A DNA stretch of 30,931 nt. It comes from an uncultured Clostridia bacterium (GTDB taxonomy: Bacteria; Bacillota; Clostridia; Oscillospirales; CAG-272). This document shows, in pieces, positions 1 to 8,164 of the stretch. The notes beneath the pieces are model-generated. The model worked only from the letters and a program-made list of their open reading frames with translations. It made no database searches and was not told where the DNA came from. The position numbers were made by a program, and so were the translations under genes. Position 1 is the first letter of the stretch. The number at the start of each line of letters is the position of its first letter. The DNA is taken from the NCBI GenBank assembly GCA_937894775.1, contig CALAXC010000221.1, positions 1-30,931 of the forward strand, read 5' to 3'.

Positions 1-537
1 ACCTTTATGGCAGGGGCTTCCTCTAAAGATATCCGTCTTCAGGAGACAGTAGCGATTGCAGGAGAAAAGGCAGGTAAGAGAGATGCCTTTGCCATGACCC
101 AAGGCTTTAGCTATGATGATTATGAAAACTGCTTTATCCATAAGGCATTTAAATACCACAATCCTGACTGCTCTACTTGTGTTATCCCCGGAGTGGCAGA
201 TGATAATCCGGATGCTGTGGATAACTCTCTTGAAAAGAAGATTAGCGGTGTATTAAGCTATCGTGACATGGAATTTACCAAGTTGCCTGAAAAGGTTGAA
301 ATGAAAGTATGCGGCGTGGAAGCCGGAGAAATCCTACTTTCCTTAAAGCCGGCAGGGGAAGCAGCAGCATTAGTAAATCTGGCTGCATGCACAGTTCCTG
401 TGGCTAAAAGTGAAGATTTGGAATTTGAAGTAATTACTGCGGATATACCAGAGAGCTTTGTGAGAGAAGCCGGCGTTTATGAACTGGTAATTGAGATTAA
501 CGGTAAAGTGAAACTGGCAGAGTTTCGTTTCATTTAA
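1..537 (+). CDS. C-terminal part of a possible CBM6-bearing carbohydrate-active protein (5' end outside window)
   Basis: The reading frame is open from base 1 and ends with TAA at 535-537, so the start lies upstream of the window. The visible ~178 residues are soluble, with no membrane segment. The last ~90 residues have the alternating pattern of a beta-sandwich and end in a GKVKLAEFRF-type strand. That is similar to the closing strand of CBM6-like carbohydrate-binding modules on clostridial glycoside hydrolases. No catalytic motif is visible, so enzyme class and substrate cannot be given. Leucine codons are mixed (several CTG, TTA and TTG), whereas most other genes here strongly favour CTT, which may hint at a different history. 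The CBM6 reading is a guess from pattern; that this is the end of a real gene is more secure. Confidence 0.5.
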   Translation, partial: TFMAGASSKDIRLQETVAIAGEKAGKRDAFAMTQGFSYDDYENCFIHKAFKYHNPDCSTCVIPGVADDNPDAVDNSLEKKISGVLSYRDMEFTKLPEKVEMKVCGVEAGEILLSLKPAGEAAALVNLAACTVPVAKSEDLEFEVITADIPESFVREAGVYELVIEINGKVKLAEFRFI

Positions 538-559
538 GAAAATGTAAGGCATATGAAAA

Positions 560-578
560 GGCGGCCCTTTGGGCCGCC
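560..578. terminator. GC-rich 8-bp hairpin downstream of the first gene
   Basis: A perfect 8-bp inverted repeat (GGCGGCCC, loop TTT, GGGCCGCC) lies 22 bases after the stop codon. On the plus strand no T-run follows, so it is a weak intrinsic terminator or an mRNA 3'-end stabiliser. Read on the minus strand it is followed by TTTT, but no minus-strand gene ends here. Confidence 0.5.
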
Positions 579-645
579 GGTTAAAGAAATGAGCGTTCAG
601 TATTCTAAAAGTGAAAAAAATGAGACATAAGATTGGAGAAAAAAG

Positions 646-1167
646 ATGAAAAAGTTATTCACAATTATTGCCTTGGTTCTTACAGTAGCTCTTTGCACAT
701 CGTTTGCAGCAGGTGCGGTTACAGTTTCCGGAAACGGAAATTCTACTTCCACTGACGTTAGCATAAGCTATGAGGCTACATCTCAGGATACCACAACTGT
801 AATCTACAGCGTAGAGATCGAGTGGACAGATATTGAATTTGTTTACAATGCAGGTCAGACACAGTGGAATCCCGGAACTCACAATTACGATGCTACAAAG
901 ACCGCAGGTTCTTGGACTAACGACAAAGGTTCGGTGAAGGTTACTAACCACTCAAATGCGGCTATTAGCGCAAACGTTGCTTTTGCAACTGCTGCTAATG
1001 GCTATGCTACAATGACAGTAACAACACCTGACATTGAAGTTGACAGCGCTGTTGGTTCTGAAGTCGCTGCTGCTCCTTTTGGAACAACTGAGCTTACAGT
1101 AAGCGGTACTCCTAATGCTGCAGGCTCTATAGGAACTCTTACTGTTACTATAAACGGTGTTAACTGA
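646..1167 (+). CDS. Small secreted protein of unknown function
   Basis: This 173-residue protein starts with a typical signal peptide: MKK, a hydrophobic core to about residue 20, and probable cleavage after the AAGA near residue 24. The mature part is rich in Thr, Ser, Val and Ala, has no Cys, and shows short beta-strand-like repeats such as VTVSG and TVTTP, suggesting an exported all-beta domain. No C-terminal anchor or LPXTG motif is present, so it is probably released or held non-covalently. A TTGGAG ribosome site precedes the ATG. I found no convincing promoter in 579-645. A strong bidirectional terminator follows. The family is not recognised; a role at the cell surface is inferred only from the signal peptide. 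Confidence 0.7.
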   Translation: MKKLFTIIALVLTVALCTSFAAGAVTVSGNGNSTSTDVSISYEATSQDTTTVIYSVEIEWTDIEFVYNAGQTQWNPGTHNYDATKTAGSWTNDKGSVKVTNHSNAAISANVAFATAANGYATMTVTTPDIEVDSAVGSEVAAAPFGTTELTVSGTPNAAGSIGTLTVTINGVN

Positions 1168-1179
1168 TTCCTTAAAAGC

Positions 1180-1220
1180 AAAAAAAGCTTTACCGACGTT
1201 TCGTCGGTAAAGCTTTTTTT
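1180..1220. terminator. Bidirectional intrinsic terminator
   Basis: A long, near-perfect inverted repeat (1180-1198 with 1202-1220, loop TTT) has a GC-containing core (ACCGACG/CGTCGGT) flanked by AAAAAGCT and AGCTTTTTTT. It ends the secreted-protein gene on the plus strand and the ATPase gene on the minus strand, which converge here. Confidence 0.95.
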
Positions 1221-1225
1221 ATAAT

Positions 1226-3928
1226 TTAATTTTTGTTTTTCTTCTTAGCCACGGCTCTTTGAATAAGCTTCACAATTTCGACTATCGGTATTGTGAGTAC
1301 TGCAAGACCGAGGGCTATAAGATATTCTGTAATGTTCAAATGATAGAGATCAAATATATGAGGCAAAAGCTCTACAACTGCTGTAGTAAGCAGGAATGAA
1401 AGCAAGCCTGCGCCAATGAGCCACCAGTTTTGATTTTTCATTGTGAATATCGATCCTTTAAGAGATCTCATATTGAATGCGTGGAATATTTCAGCCATAG
1501 AAAGTGTGAGGAATGCCATACTTGTTCCGAGCATATTTATAGTGGTTTGATCTATAATGTTGTAATGAGGTGCGAGGACCTTTGTTCCTATAAAGTAGGA
1601 AACAAGTGTTATTGCGGTTACAAGAGCGCCTTGATAAGCAACGGCAAATCCCATTCCGTCAGCGAAAACGCCTTCGTTTGAGGGCCTTGGCTTACGCTTC
1701 ATTATATCGGATTCTGTCTTTTCCATTCCAAGAGCCAAAGCGGGAAGGGAGTCGGTTATAAGATTTATAAAGAGAAGATGGATAGCGGCGAATATCGAAA
1801 CGCCTGTAGGAAGAAGGAAGGTTGCGAGAAGTATCGTAAGCACTTCCGAAAGATTGGATGCGAGAAGGAACTGAATTGCTTTTTTGATGTTGTCATATAT
1901 TCTTCGTCCTTCGCCTACCGCCGAAACAATAGTAGCAAAGTTATCGTCGGTAAGGATCATATCGGCAACGTTCTTAGTAACGTCAGTACCCGTAATGCCC
2001 ATTCCAACACCGATATCGGCATTCTTTATAGAGGGGGCATCGTTTACACCGTCACCTGTCATAGCGGTAACTTTTCCTTTTTTACGCCAAGCATTTACTA
2101 TTCGTGTTTTATGCTCGGGCTGAACTCTTGCATATACCGAGTATTTTTCAACTTCGGTATCAAAGTCCTCTTCGGATATCAGATCAAGCTCTGCACCTGT
2201 AATTGCTTCGCAGGGATCGGTGATTATACCGAGCTGAGATGCAATAGCAACTGCGGTATCTTTGTGGTCACCCGTTATCATTATAGGACGAATTCCCGCC
2301 ATACGGCATTGATCGATAGCGGGCTTAACTTCGGGGCGTACGGGGTCTATCATACCTACAAGACCTATAAAGCAAAGATCGTTTTCAAGAGCTTCGCTCG
2401 TATATTCAGTAGGCTCTGCAGAAAGCTTTTTCTGAGCTACCGCAAGAACGCGGAGAGCTTTATCTGCCAAAGCTTTGTTTTGAGAGAGTATTTCAGTCGC
2501 TTTTTCTTCGGTCATAGGGATTATTTCACCTTCAATCAATACCGAAGAGCAGAGGCTGAGTACAACGTCGGGCGCACCCTTTGTAAACTGAATAAGTGTG
2601 TTTTCGGGCGTGCGGTGAATAGTGGACATCATTTTTCTTCCCGAGTCGAAAGGAACTTCGCCTATTCTTACGAGAATATTTTTTTGTTCGTTTTTGTTGA
2701 GCCCAACAGAATATGCGTAATTTACAAGCGCACATTCGGTAGGCTCACCGACAGCGGTCTTTTCTTGCTCGTCATATTCTGCGTCGGAGCAGAGCGACAT
2801 AGCATTTGCTAAAAGATTTTCATCGGTACCGTAGTGCTCAACTACTGTCATTTTGTTCTGTGTGAGCGTTCCGGTTTTATCGGAGCAGATTATCTGTGTA
2901 CAGCCGAGAGTTTCAACGGCTGTCATTTTTCTTATAATGGCGTTGCGCTTTGACATATTGGTAACGCCTATTGAAAGAACTATTGTAACAACGGTGGCAA
3001 GACCTTCGGGAATTGCCGCAACGGCAAGCGAAATAGCTACCATAAAGAAGTTAAGAACACTCTTGAAGGTGAATTCATCACCTGTAACGAAAGTTTTAAC
3101 AAGATTGATTCCAAATACAAGTACGCAAATTCCTATGACGAGGAAAGTGAGTATTTTGCTGAGCTGAGCAAGCTTTATCTGCAAAGGCGTTTTTCCTTCT
3201 TCAGCTTTTGAAAGTGCATCTGCGATCTTACCCATTTCGGTATTCATACCTGTTCCCGTGACAACAGCTTTGCCGCGTCCGTAAACAACGGTAGATCCCA
3301 TAAATACCATATTCTTTCTGTCGCCGAGAGGAACGTCACCGTTTCCGTCAACGTTTGCCAACAAGGCATCTGCGGTTTTGTTTACCGGAACAGATTCTCC
3401 CGTGAGTGCGGCTTCTTCTATCTTCATAGATGCGCACTCGATAATTCTTGCATCGGCAGGAACAGCATCACCCGCTTCAAGTAAGATTATATCTCCGATT
3501 ACTATGTCTTCGCTTGGTATGTGAATAAGTTTTCCGTTACGGAGAACTTTTGACTGCGCTTTTGACATTTCTTGGAGTGCTTCGATCGCTTTTTCAGCCT
3601 TGCTTTCCTGAACAACGCCGAGAATAGCGTTTATAAGGACCACGGCAAGAATTATAACGACGTCGTAAGGAAACTCAAAATGCTTTTCGGTAATTCCTGT
3701 ATATACCTCCATAACGGCGGAAATAACTGCGGCAACCAAAAGTATAATTGTCATAGGTTCTGCAAGCTGTTTGAAGAAACGGTGGATCAGAGATTCTTTT
3801 TTTCCTTCAACAAGCTTGTTTTTGCCGTCCCGTTCGAGTCTTGCGGAAGCTTCTTCCTGTGTAAGTCCGCTTTCTTGTGACTCCAGGTGCTCGAGGACTT
3901 TTGACTCGGGCTCACAATAAAATTTCAT
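1226..3928 (-). CDS. P2A-type cation-transporting ATPase (Ca2+/Mn2+ efflux)
   Basis: This 900-residue P-type ATPase of the SERCA/PMR1 class pumps cations out of the cytoplasm using ATP. Order of motifs: N-terminal cation-ATPase domain, TGES of the actuator domain (176-179), AAIPEGL in M4, the phosphorylation motif DKTGTLT with Asp350, GDGVNDAP (625-632) in the P domain, then M5-M10. The transport-site signature N-L-S-E in M5 and N-L-I-T-D in M6 matches Ca2+/Mn2+ P2A pumps. There is no N-terminal metal-binding CxxC or His-rich tail, which argues against Cu+ or Zn2+ pumps. Length is normal. It is monocistronic. Its leader carries a probable Mn2+ riboswitch, so Mn2+ export is a likely role, as known for Lactococcus YoaB and pneumococcal MgtA. 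Ca2+ transport remains possible. Confidence 0.93.
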   Translation of the reverse strand: MKFYCEPESKVLEHLESQESGLTQEEASARLERDGKNKLVEGKKESLIHRFFKQLAEPMTIILLVAAVISAVMEVYTGITEKHFEFPYDVVIILAVVLINAILGVVQESKAEKAIEALQEMSKAQSKVLRNGKLIHIPSEDIVIGDIILLEAGDAVPADARIIECASMKIEEAALTGESVPVNKTADALLANVDGNGDVPLGDRKNMVFMGSTVVYGRGKAVVTGTGMNTEMGKIADALSKAEEGKTPLQIKLAQLSKILTFLVIGICVLVFGINLVKTFVTGDEFTFKSVLNFFMVAISLAVAAIPEGLATVVTIVLSIGVTNMSKRNAIIRKMTAVETLGCTQIICSDKTGTLTQNKMTVVEHYGTDENLLANAMSLCSDAEYDEQEKTAVGEPTECALVNYAYSVGLNKNEQKNILVRIGEVPFDSGRKMMSTIHRTPENTLIQFTKGAPDVVLSLCSSVLIEGEIIPMTEEKATEILSQNKALADKALRVLAVAQKKLSAEPTEYTSEALENDLCFIGLVGMIDPVRPEVKPAIDQCRMAGIRPIMITGDHKDTAVAIASQLGIITDPCEAITGAELDLISEEDFDTEVEKYSVYARVQPEHKTRIVNAWRKKGKVTAMTGDGVNDAPSIKNADIGVGMGITGTDVTKNVADMILTDDNFATIVSAVGEGRRIYDNIKKAIQFLLASNLSEVLTILLATFLLPTGVSIFAAIHLLFINLITDSLPALALGMEKTESDIMKRKPRPSNEGVFADGMGFAVAYQGALVTAITLVSYFIGTKVLAPHYNIIDQTTINMLGTSMAFLTLSMAEIFHAFNMRSLKGSIFTMKNQNWWLIGAGLLSFLLTTAVVELLPHIFDLYHLNITEYLIALGLAVLTIPIVEIVKLIQRAVAKKKNKN

Positions 3929-3970
3929 TTGTTTTCTCCTTTAAAGATTTTTTATAACAGAGCAGTCTTG

Positions 3971-4021
3971 AAAAATAAAAAAGACAAGACCTTATCTACC
4001 AGAGTGCAGATAAGTCTCGTC
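3971..4021 (-). terminator. Terminator hairpin of the riboswitch expression platform
   Basis: On the minus strand a long stem (4021-4005 with 4000-3983, loop about 4 nt) pairs GACGAGACTTATCT with AGATAAGGTCTTGTC, followed by a T-rich run (3982-3971). It lies between the aptamer-like region and the ATPase start codon, so it would stop transcription before the gene. Its 5' arm begins right at the 3' strand of the aptamer closing stem, as expected for a switch. Confidence 0.85.
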
Positions 4022-4099
4022 AATTAAGATAAAGCCAGATGACGTGATGTTGACTTTATCGCATACTCTATATGCAGACTACTCCCTTAATTTAACTAC
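4013..4099 (-). promoter_or_regulatory. Probable yybP-ykoY (Mn2+) riboswitch aptamer
   Basis: Read on the minus strand, the leader has the landmarks I know for the yybP-ykoY family. There is a closing stem AATTAA/TTAATT, the loop sequence AAGGGAGTAG right after the 5' strand, a first hairpin (TGCATA/TATGC), a second arm opened by GATAAAG and closed by CTTTATC with TCAACATCACG and TCTGG inside, then GACGAGACT at the 3' end. The hairpin after it is an intrinsic terminator. In this family Mn2+ binding usually turns expression on, commonly for Mn2+ exporters including P-type ATPases. The assignment is by eye, without a covariance-model search. Confidence 0.8.
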
Positions 4100-4105
4100 G
4101 TATAC

Positions 4106-4134
4106 ATTATAACACAGAGAAAAAAATTTTTCAA
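4106..4134 (-). promoter_or_regulatory. Promoter of the ATPase gene
   Basis: On the minus strand TTGAAA (4134-4129) and TATAAT (4111-4106) are separated by 17 bases. Transcription would start near 4099, exactly where the riboswitch-like fold begins, which supports both calls. Confidence 0.85.
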
Positions 4135-4156
4135 GAGTTTTTTAAAAAATACTCTC

Positions 4157-4185
4157 TTGTAATTTAAATGTGTTTATGATACAAT
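4157..4185 (+). promoter_or_regulatory. Promoter of ktrB-ktrA
   Basis: TTGTAA (4157-4162) and TACAAT (4180-4185) are separated by 17 bases. The leader to the ktrB start is about 45 bases, with no room for a ydaO/c-di-AMP riboswitch of the kind found before some potassium transporter genes. The promoter lies back to back with the ATPase promoter. Confidence 0.7.
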
Positions 4186-4237
4186 ATATACAACAGATGT
4201 CATTATAATTCTATTATTATAAAAACAGAGGATTTTT

Positions 4238-5542
4238 ATGATAAAATTTTTAAAAAAACAGCCTCCCGTACGGCTGATAGCGATCGGATTTATGTTTGTT
4301 ATTCTACTCGGTTCATTTTTACTTATGCTGCCGATAAGCTTAAATGAGGGAATAACTATTAATTATATAGATTCTTTATATACATCGGTAAGTGCGGTTT
4401 GCATTACGGGACTTACTACGGTTGAGATCGGTACTACCTTTTCGGTCTTTGGAAGAACAGTTGTTATATTGCTTGTTCAGGTGGGTGGACTTGGAGTCGC
4501 CACCGTCGGAGCGGGGCTTATAATGCTGATGGGAAAAAAGATGGATCTTAAGAGCCGCAATCTTATTCACGAGGCGATGAATCTTGATTCGGGAAAGGTA
4601 GCGGTAAGATTTTTAAAAGAAGTATTTTTTACCACGCTTATTATAGAGTTTATAGGTGCGGCATTAAGCTTTATTGTTTTTGTGCAGGATTTTGAAGTTC
4701 CAAAGGCGATAGGTATGAGTATTTTCCACGCAATATCGGCATTTAACAATGCAGGATTTGATATTTTGGGACTTGGAAACAGTCTTGCGTCCTATCAGGA
4801 TAATGTATTGTTTAACCTCATAACTGTAAGTCTTATAATTTGCGGCGGTTTGGGGTTCCTTGTCATCAAGGAGATATGTGTTAAAAATATTCACGTAAAG
4901 AAATATTCCTTACACGCAAAGATAGTTTTGATCGTTACAGCGGTGTTGATATGTTCGGGAACATTTCTTGTTAAGATATGTGAAGGCGGAAATATAACCT
5001 GGCTTGGCGCGTTTTTCTCAAGTGTTACTGCACGAACGGCAGGATTTGCGACTTTTTCTTTTGGCGAATTTACCAATGCGGGACTTATGGTTATGATAGT
5101 GCTTATGTTTATAGGCGCATCGTCAGGGTCTACGGGAGGCGGAATAAAAACTACTACAGCATTTGTTATAGTAAAATCTATAATCGCTTCGGCGAGAAAA
5201 AGAGAGCCTAAAATATTTAAGTATTCTATTTCAAGCAGCACTTCAAAAAGAGCTTTTGTAATAGCTTTTATAGGAATATTCGTTATATCTTTTGCAACAT
5301 TCCTTGTTTGCTTGATGGAGCCTATGATAGGTTTTATAGATGTACTTTTTGAAATGGTGAGCGCTTTTGCTACGGTAGGACTTTCGACGGGAATATCGTC
5401 AGGACTTACAGTCGGTTCTAAATTGGTGTTTATTTCGGTAATGTATATAGGAAGACTCGGACCGTTTGCGGTTGCGTCACTTTGGAGCTTTGGAAAAGGC
5501 TCTCTTGTAAGATACCCCGAAGGAAATATAGCTATAGGATAA
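4238..5542 (+). CDS. ktrB: Ktr/Trk-type potassium channel subunit KtrB
   Basis: This 434-residue integral membrane protein forms the K+ (Na+-coupled) translocation path of the KtrAB system. The four-fold M1-P-M2 architecture is visible. Each selectivity loop keeps its glycine: ITGLT (56-60), NAGF (171-174), TAGF (267-270) and ATVGLSTG around Gly381. A conserved glycine-rich SSGSTGGGIKTTT stretch follows the third loop. Length fits KtrB (about 440-450) rather than the longer TrkH. An AGAGGA ribosome site precedes the ATG. The stop is 12 bases before ktrA, so the two are co-expressed. Adjacency to a cation ATPase suggests an ion-homeostasis neighbourhood, though the two are divergently transcribed. 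Confidence 0.95.
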   Translation: MIKFLKKQPPVRLIAIGFMFVILLGSFLLMLPISLNEGITINYIDSLYTSVSAVCITGLTTVEIGTTFSVFGRTVVILLVQVGGLGVATVGAGLIMLMGKKMDLKSRNLIHEAMNLDSGKVAVRFLKEVFFTTLIIEFIGAALSFIVFVQDFEVPKAIGMSIFHAISAFNNAGFDILGLGNSLASYQDNVLFNLITVSLIICGGLGFLVIKEICVKNIHVKKYSLHAKIVLIVTAVLICSGTFLVKICEGGNITWLGAFFSSVTARTAGFATFSFGEFTNAGLMVMIVLMFIGASSGSTGGGIKTTTAFVIVKSIIASARKREPKIFKYSISSSTSKRAFVIAFIGIFVISFATFLVCLMEPMIGFIDVLFEMVSAFATVGLSTGISSGLTVGSKLVFISVMYIGRLGPFAVASLWSFGKGSLVRYPEGNIAIG

Positions 5543-5554
5543 AGGAGAATTTTT

Positions 5555-6235
5555 ATGTTTAAAGCTAAGAAAAATGAAAAATTGATATATGGAATAATCG
5601 GACTCGGACGCTTTGGTACAGCACTTGCGGAGGAGCTTGCATCGACAGGTGCGGATATGATAATAATAGACAAAGATGAGGAACGCATAGATTATGCAAA
5701 GGAATTGACCGAGAATACGTATATAGTTAAAAACCTTGAAAAAAAGACACTTATCGAAACGGGCTTTCAAAACTGTGACGTGGTCGTGCTTTGTATAGGT
5801 GAGCAGATCGATACGTCGATACTTACCACGCTTAATCTTATATCGCTTGGAGTTCCAAAGGTAATAGCAAAGGCGTCAAGCGGTTCGCACGGTGAGATCC
5901 TTGAAAAGCTTGGCGCAGAGGTCGTGTATCCCGAACGCGATATGGCTATACGTTTGGCGCACAGACTCGAAACCTCGCAGACACTCGATTTTATCCAGCT
6001 TAGCGAAAAGCTTAATATATCGAAATTTATTCTTCCCGCAAGGGCAGAAGATAAAAGCGTTATCGACGTAAATTTCAGAGGTAGATTCGGACTTAATATC
6101 GTGGCTATCGAAAACGCCGGAGATATCAATGAGTCGGTAAGACCTGACTATATTTTTAAAAAGGGAGATATTCTTTATCTTGCGGGAAGTAAGGAAGGAT
6201 TTTCAAAGCTTTCCGATTGGGCGAACAATAGATAA
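5555..6235 (+). CDS. ktrA: Potassium uptake regulatory subunit KtrA (RCK protein)
   Basis: This 226-residue cytoplasmic protein forms the octameric ring that gates KtrB. The N-terminal RCK/Rossmann domain has GLGRFG (16-21) for the dinucleotide phosphate and Asp39 at the end of the second strand for the ribose, so ATP/ADP or NAD(H) binding is expected. The C-terminal ~80 residues form the RCK_C subdomain, which in other KtrA proteins binds c-di-AMP. Length matches KtrA and is half of TrkA, which has two RCK repeats. The ribosome site AAAGGAG is well placed. It is followed directly by a terminator shared with the convergent peptidase gene. Confidence 0.95.
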   Translation: MFKAKKNEKLIYGIIGLGRFGTALAEELASTGADMIIIDKDEERIDYAKELTENTYIVKNLEKKTLIETGFQNCDVVVLCIGEQIDTSILTTLNLISLGVPKVIAKASSGSHGEILEKLGAEVVYPERDMAIRLAHRLETSQTLDFIQLSEKLNISKFILPARAEDKSVIDVNFRGRFGLNIVAIENAGDINESVRPDYIFKKGDILYLAGSKEGFSKLSDWANNR

Positions 6236-6238
6236 AAT

Positions 6239-6308
6239 AAAAAGGTGCTTTGTCATTTATATACAGAGATCAAAATTTTGTTCTCTGCCTAATGGCTCAG
6301 CACCTTTT
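6239..6308. terminator. Bidirectional terminator with nested hairpins
   Basis: An outer stem (AAAAAGGTGCT at 6239-6249 with AGCACCTTTT at 6299-6308) encloses a second hairpin (CAGAGA with TCTCTG around 6264-6287). It can end ktrA on the plus strand and the metallopeptidase gene on the minus strand. The outer right arm overlaps the last codons of the peptidase gene. Confidence 0.85.
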
Positions 6309-6980
6309 ATTTAATTCTTCTCTCAGGTCTTTCCAACAAGGCATATAACGGTCCATCAATGCGATAAAATCCTTGCCGTGATTTGGAACCTTTAAATGCG
6401 CAAGCTCGTGCATAACTACGTATTCTATGCATTCGCGCTTTGAGTGGATAAGCTCATAGTTTAACCATATTTTACGCGTTCGGGTGTTGCAAGTTCCCCA
6501 ACGTGTTTTCATTTTTTTGATCTGGAAGGAAGAGGGATGAAGAGCGGTTATGTTTTCCCATTTTTTTATTATTTCTTCAAGCTCCTTCGAAAGTGCGCAG
6601 CGTAATTCCTTTTCGGCAATTCTTTCTCTTTGCTCGGCAGAGGAATTTTCTTTGCAGTAGAGAATAGCTCTGCCGTTAAAGAAAGAAAATTGATTTTTCT
6701 TTGCAAAAATGATCTCTAAAGTATAAGGCTCGCCAAAAATTTGCAGTTTATCTCCTGAAGAATAGGTTATCGGTATGTTCTTTGGTTCGGAGTTTATTTT
6801 TTTCTGTTGTTTTTTTATCCAGTCGTATCGTGAGATAATGAATTGACGTATTGTTTCTTCGGAAATGCGTTTTGGAGCGGTAATGCGTATGCTTCCGTCG
6901 GGGCGCATAACGTAAAGATGCATATTTTTTATGTTTTTTCTTATAAGCTCTATTTCAATATCGGATACCTTTATTATCAT
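6297..6980 (-). CDS. YgjP/DUF45-family zinc metallopeptidase
   Basis: This 227-residue protein belongs to the YgjP-like (DUF45, WLM/SprT-related) metallopeptidases, cytoplasmic enzymes of poorly known substrate. The zinc site is clear: HELAH (191-195) followed by NHG with a third His at about 201. The upstream WGTC and IWLNYEL motifs are also typical of the family. The N-terminal half is the usual beta-rich part. The start is the ATG at 6980-6978, spaced 8 bases from AAAGGAG. An in-frame GTG three codons upstream overlaps that ribosome site and is less likely. It has its own promoter and stands alone, facing ktrA. Confidence 0.9.
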   Translation of the reverse strand: MIIKVSDIEIELIRKNIKNMHLYVMRPDGSIRITAPKRISEETIRQFIISRYDWIKKQQKKINSEPKNIPITYSSGDKLQIFGEPYTLEIIFAKKNQFSFFNGRAILYCKENSSAEQRERIAEKELRCALSKELEEIIKKWENITALHPSSFQIKKMKTRWGTCNTRTRKIWLNYELIHSKRECIEYVVMHELAHLKVPNHGKDFIALMDRYMPCWKDLREELNKRC

Positions 6981-7008
6981 AATGGACACTCCTTTGCTTT
7001 CTTTTTAC

Positions 7009-7037
7009 ATTATAACATATTTAAGGTTTAAAATCAA
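7009..7037 (-). promoter_or_regulatory. Promoter of the metallopeptidase gene
   Basis: On the minus strand TTGATT (7037-7032), a 17-base spacer and TATAAT (7014-7009), with an extended TG one base before the -10. It is back to back with the promoter of the gene at 7116; the two -35 boxes are 10 bases apart. Confidence 0.8.
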
Positions 7038-7047
7038 TAAAGTATTA

Positions 7048-7076
7048 TTGAATTTGATTTTTGTTTGTGATATAAT
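7048..7076 (+). promoter_or_regulatory. Promoter of the unknown gene-branching enzyme operon
   Basis: TTGAAT (7048-7053), a 17-base spacer and TATAAT (7071-7076), with TGA directly before the -10 (extended -10). Leader length to the ATG is about 33 bases. Confidence 0.85.
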
Positions 7077-7115
7077 ATAAGATAGGATAGAATAAAAGTC
7101 AGAAAGGGTAAGGTT

Positions 7116-8147
7116 ATGGAACAGCTTTATATCTGCGCAGATGTCTACCGTGAAGAGATAAGACGTCTTTGCCTATTGTATATTTCCGCGTTTGATTCTA
7201 TGATACCCATCGAAAATAATCTTTCGGGAGATATAGATGTTCCGTCAAATCGAGTGTTGCTCTGTCAGCTTAAGAATATTGCAAAAAAGCTTTGGGTAGA
7301 CTGTGACATTATACCCAAAATAAATAAGAGAATATATTTTTTAGAGCTTCACGGTGTAAAGGAAGCGTTTGATGAGTATAATACCGAAGAGCGTTCGATA
7401 GAAGCAGAGCTTGTTTATAAATGCTATGAGCTTTGTATGAAAGCTTTTGCATATTCCAAAGATCCGATAAATGAGGTGAGGATCTCAGATGAGTTGATTT
7501 CTAAGCTCGACAAGAACGATATTTCGGAACGTAACACCCTTATCGGAGCTTTACGTGCTCCAAGACAGCTTGGTATATGCTTGAAACGTAAGTTTTATCA
7601 TATCCCCGCAAGTTATATAGAGGAGTATGCTATTCCCGAATATGTAGCTATATATCAGTCCGAGCGGATATTTGGTAAGGAGCTTGCGGGGATAAAATAT
7701 TACGGCGAAGTAAAAAAATGTACACCGATGCGCCGCAGTAAAATAAGAGAGATACCTAAAAACTCGAATGAGCTTTATTATAAATTTAAAGTAAAAGAAT
7801 GGAAACGTCTTGAATGTCCCGTTGCGGCAAAGGAACTTGGATTTGTAAGACTTTTTACAAATATTTTTCTACTTGAAAATGCGACTGATATCCCGGAGCT
7901 TACCGTAATGGACAGATACGGATTTTTCTTGTACAGACTTCTGAAGCTTGCACAAAATGAGATAGAAAAACAAGATGCTGTTTTTTCGGGCTTTAAGATC
8001 GACGGATGTGAGATAGTATTCACATTTGATGCGATCTATTTGTGTAAAGAGCAAAGAATACAGAAAAAGTATCTTCGATCTGTATATTCTTCTGCGCCTT
8101 CTACGGTGTTTGAAGATATAAAGAAAGAACTTGAGAAAAGATTTTAA
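7116..8147 (+). CDS. Protein of unknown function, upstream of the branching enzyme
   Basis: This 343-residue soluble protein has no signal peptide or membrane segment. I do not recognise a named family with confidence. The N-terminal ~130 residues look helical and acidic. The middle (about 150-260) is beta-rich and carries the most conserved-looking block, with IPASYIEEYAIPEYVAIY, GIKYYGEV, and a run of basic residues before ELYYKFKV. The block ends near NIFLLENATDIPEL. The pattern recalls small beta-barrel (PUA/EVE-like) or nuclease-associated domains in Clostridia, but I see no catalytic signature that decides this. The stop is 17 bases before glgB with no terminator between, so the two are probably co-transcribed; a functional link to glycogen is not shown. 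Confidence 0.8.
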   Translation: MEQLYICADVYREEIRRLCLLYISAFDSMIPIENNLSGDIDVPSNRVLLCQLKNIAKKLWVDCDIIPKINKRIYFLELHGVKEAFDEYNTEERSIEAELVYKCYELCMKAFAYSKDPINEVRISDELISKLDKNDISERNTLIGALRAPRQLGICLKRKFYHIPASYIEEYAIPEYVAIYQSERIFGKELAGIKYYGEVKKCTPMRRSKIREIPKNSNELYYKFKVKEWKRLECPVAAKELGFVRLFTNIFLLENATDIPELTVMDRYGFFLYRLLKLAQNEIEKQDAVFSGFKIDGCEIVFTFDAIYLCKEQRIQKKYLRSVYSSAPSTVFEDIKKELEKRF

Positions 8148-8164
8148 AATAGAGGAGAGCGGTT

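Noticed and set aside
1778..2812. 344-codon open frame on the plus strand
   Set aside because: It lies wholly antisense to the P-type ATPase gene, whose motifs are complete. The translation is rich in Cys, Arg and Tyr and resembles no protein, and there is no ribosome site.
4186..4237. Possible c-di-AMP (ydaO) riboswitch before ktrB
   Set aside because: The leader is only about 45 bases and lacks the long conserved aptamer.
4891..5688. 265-codon open frame on the minus strand
   Set aside because: Antisense to the well-supported ktrB and the start of ktrA; its hydrophobic stretches mirror the membrane codons of ktrB.
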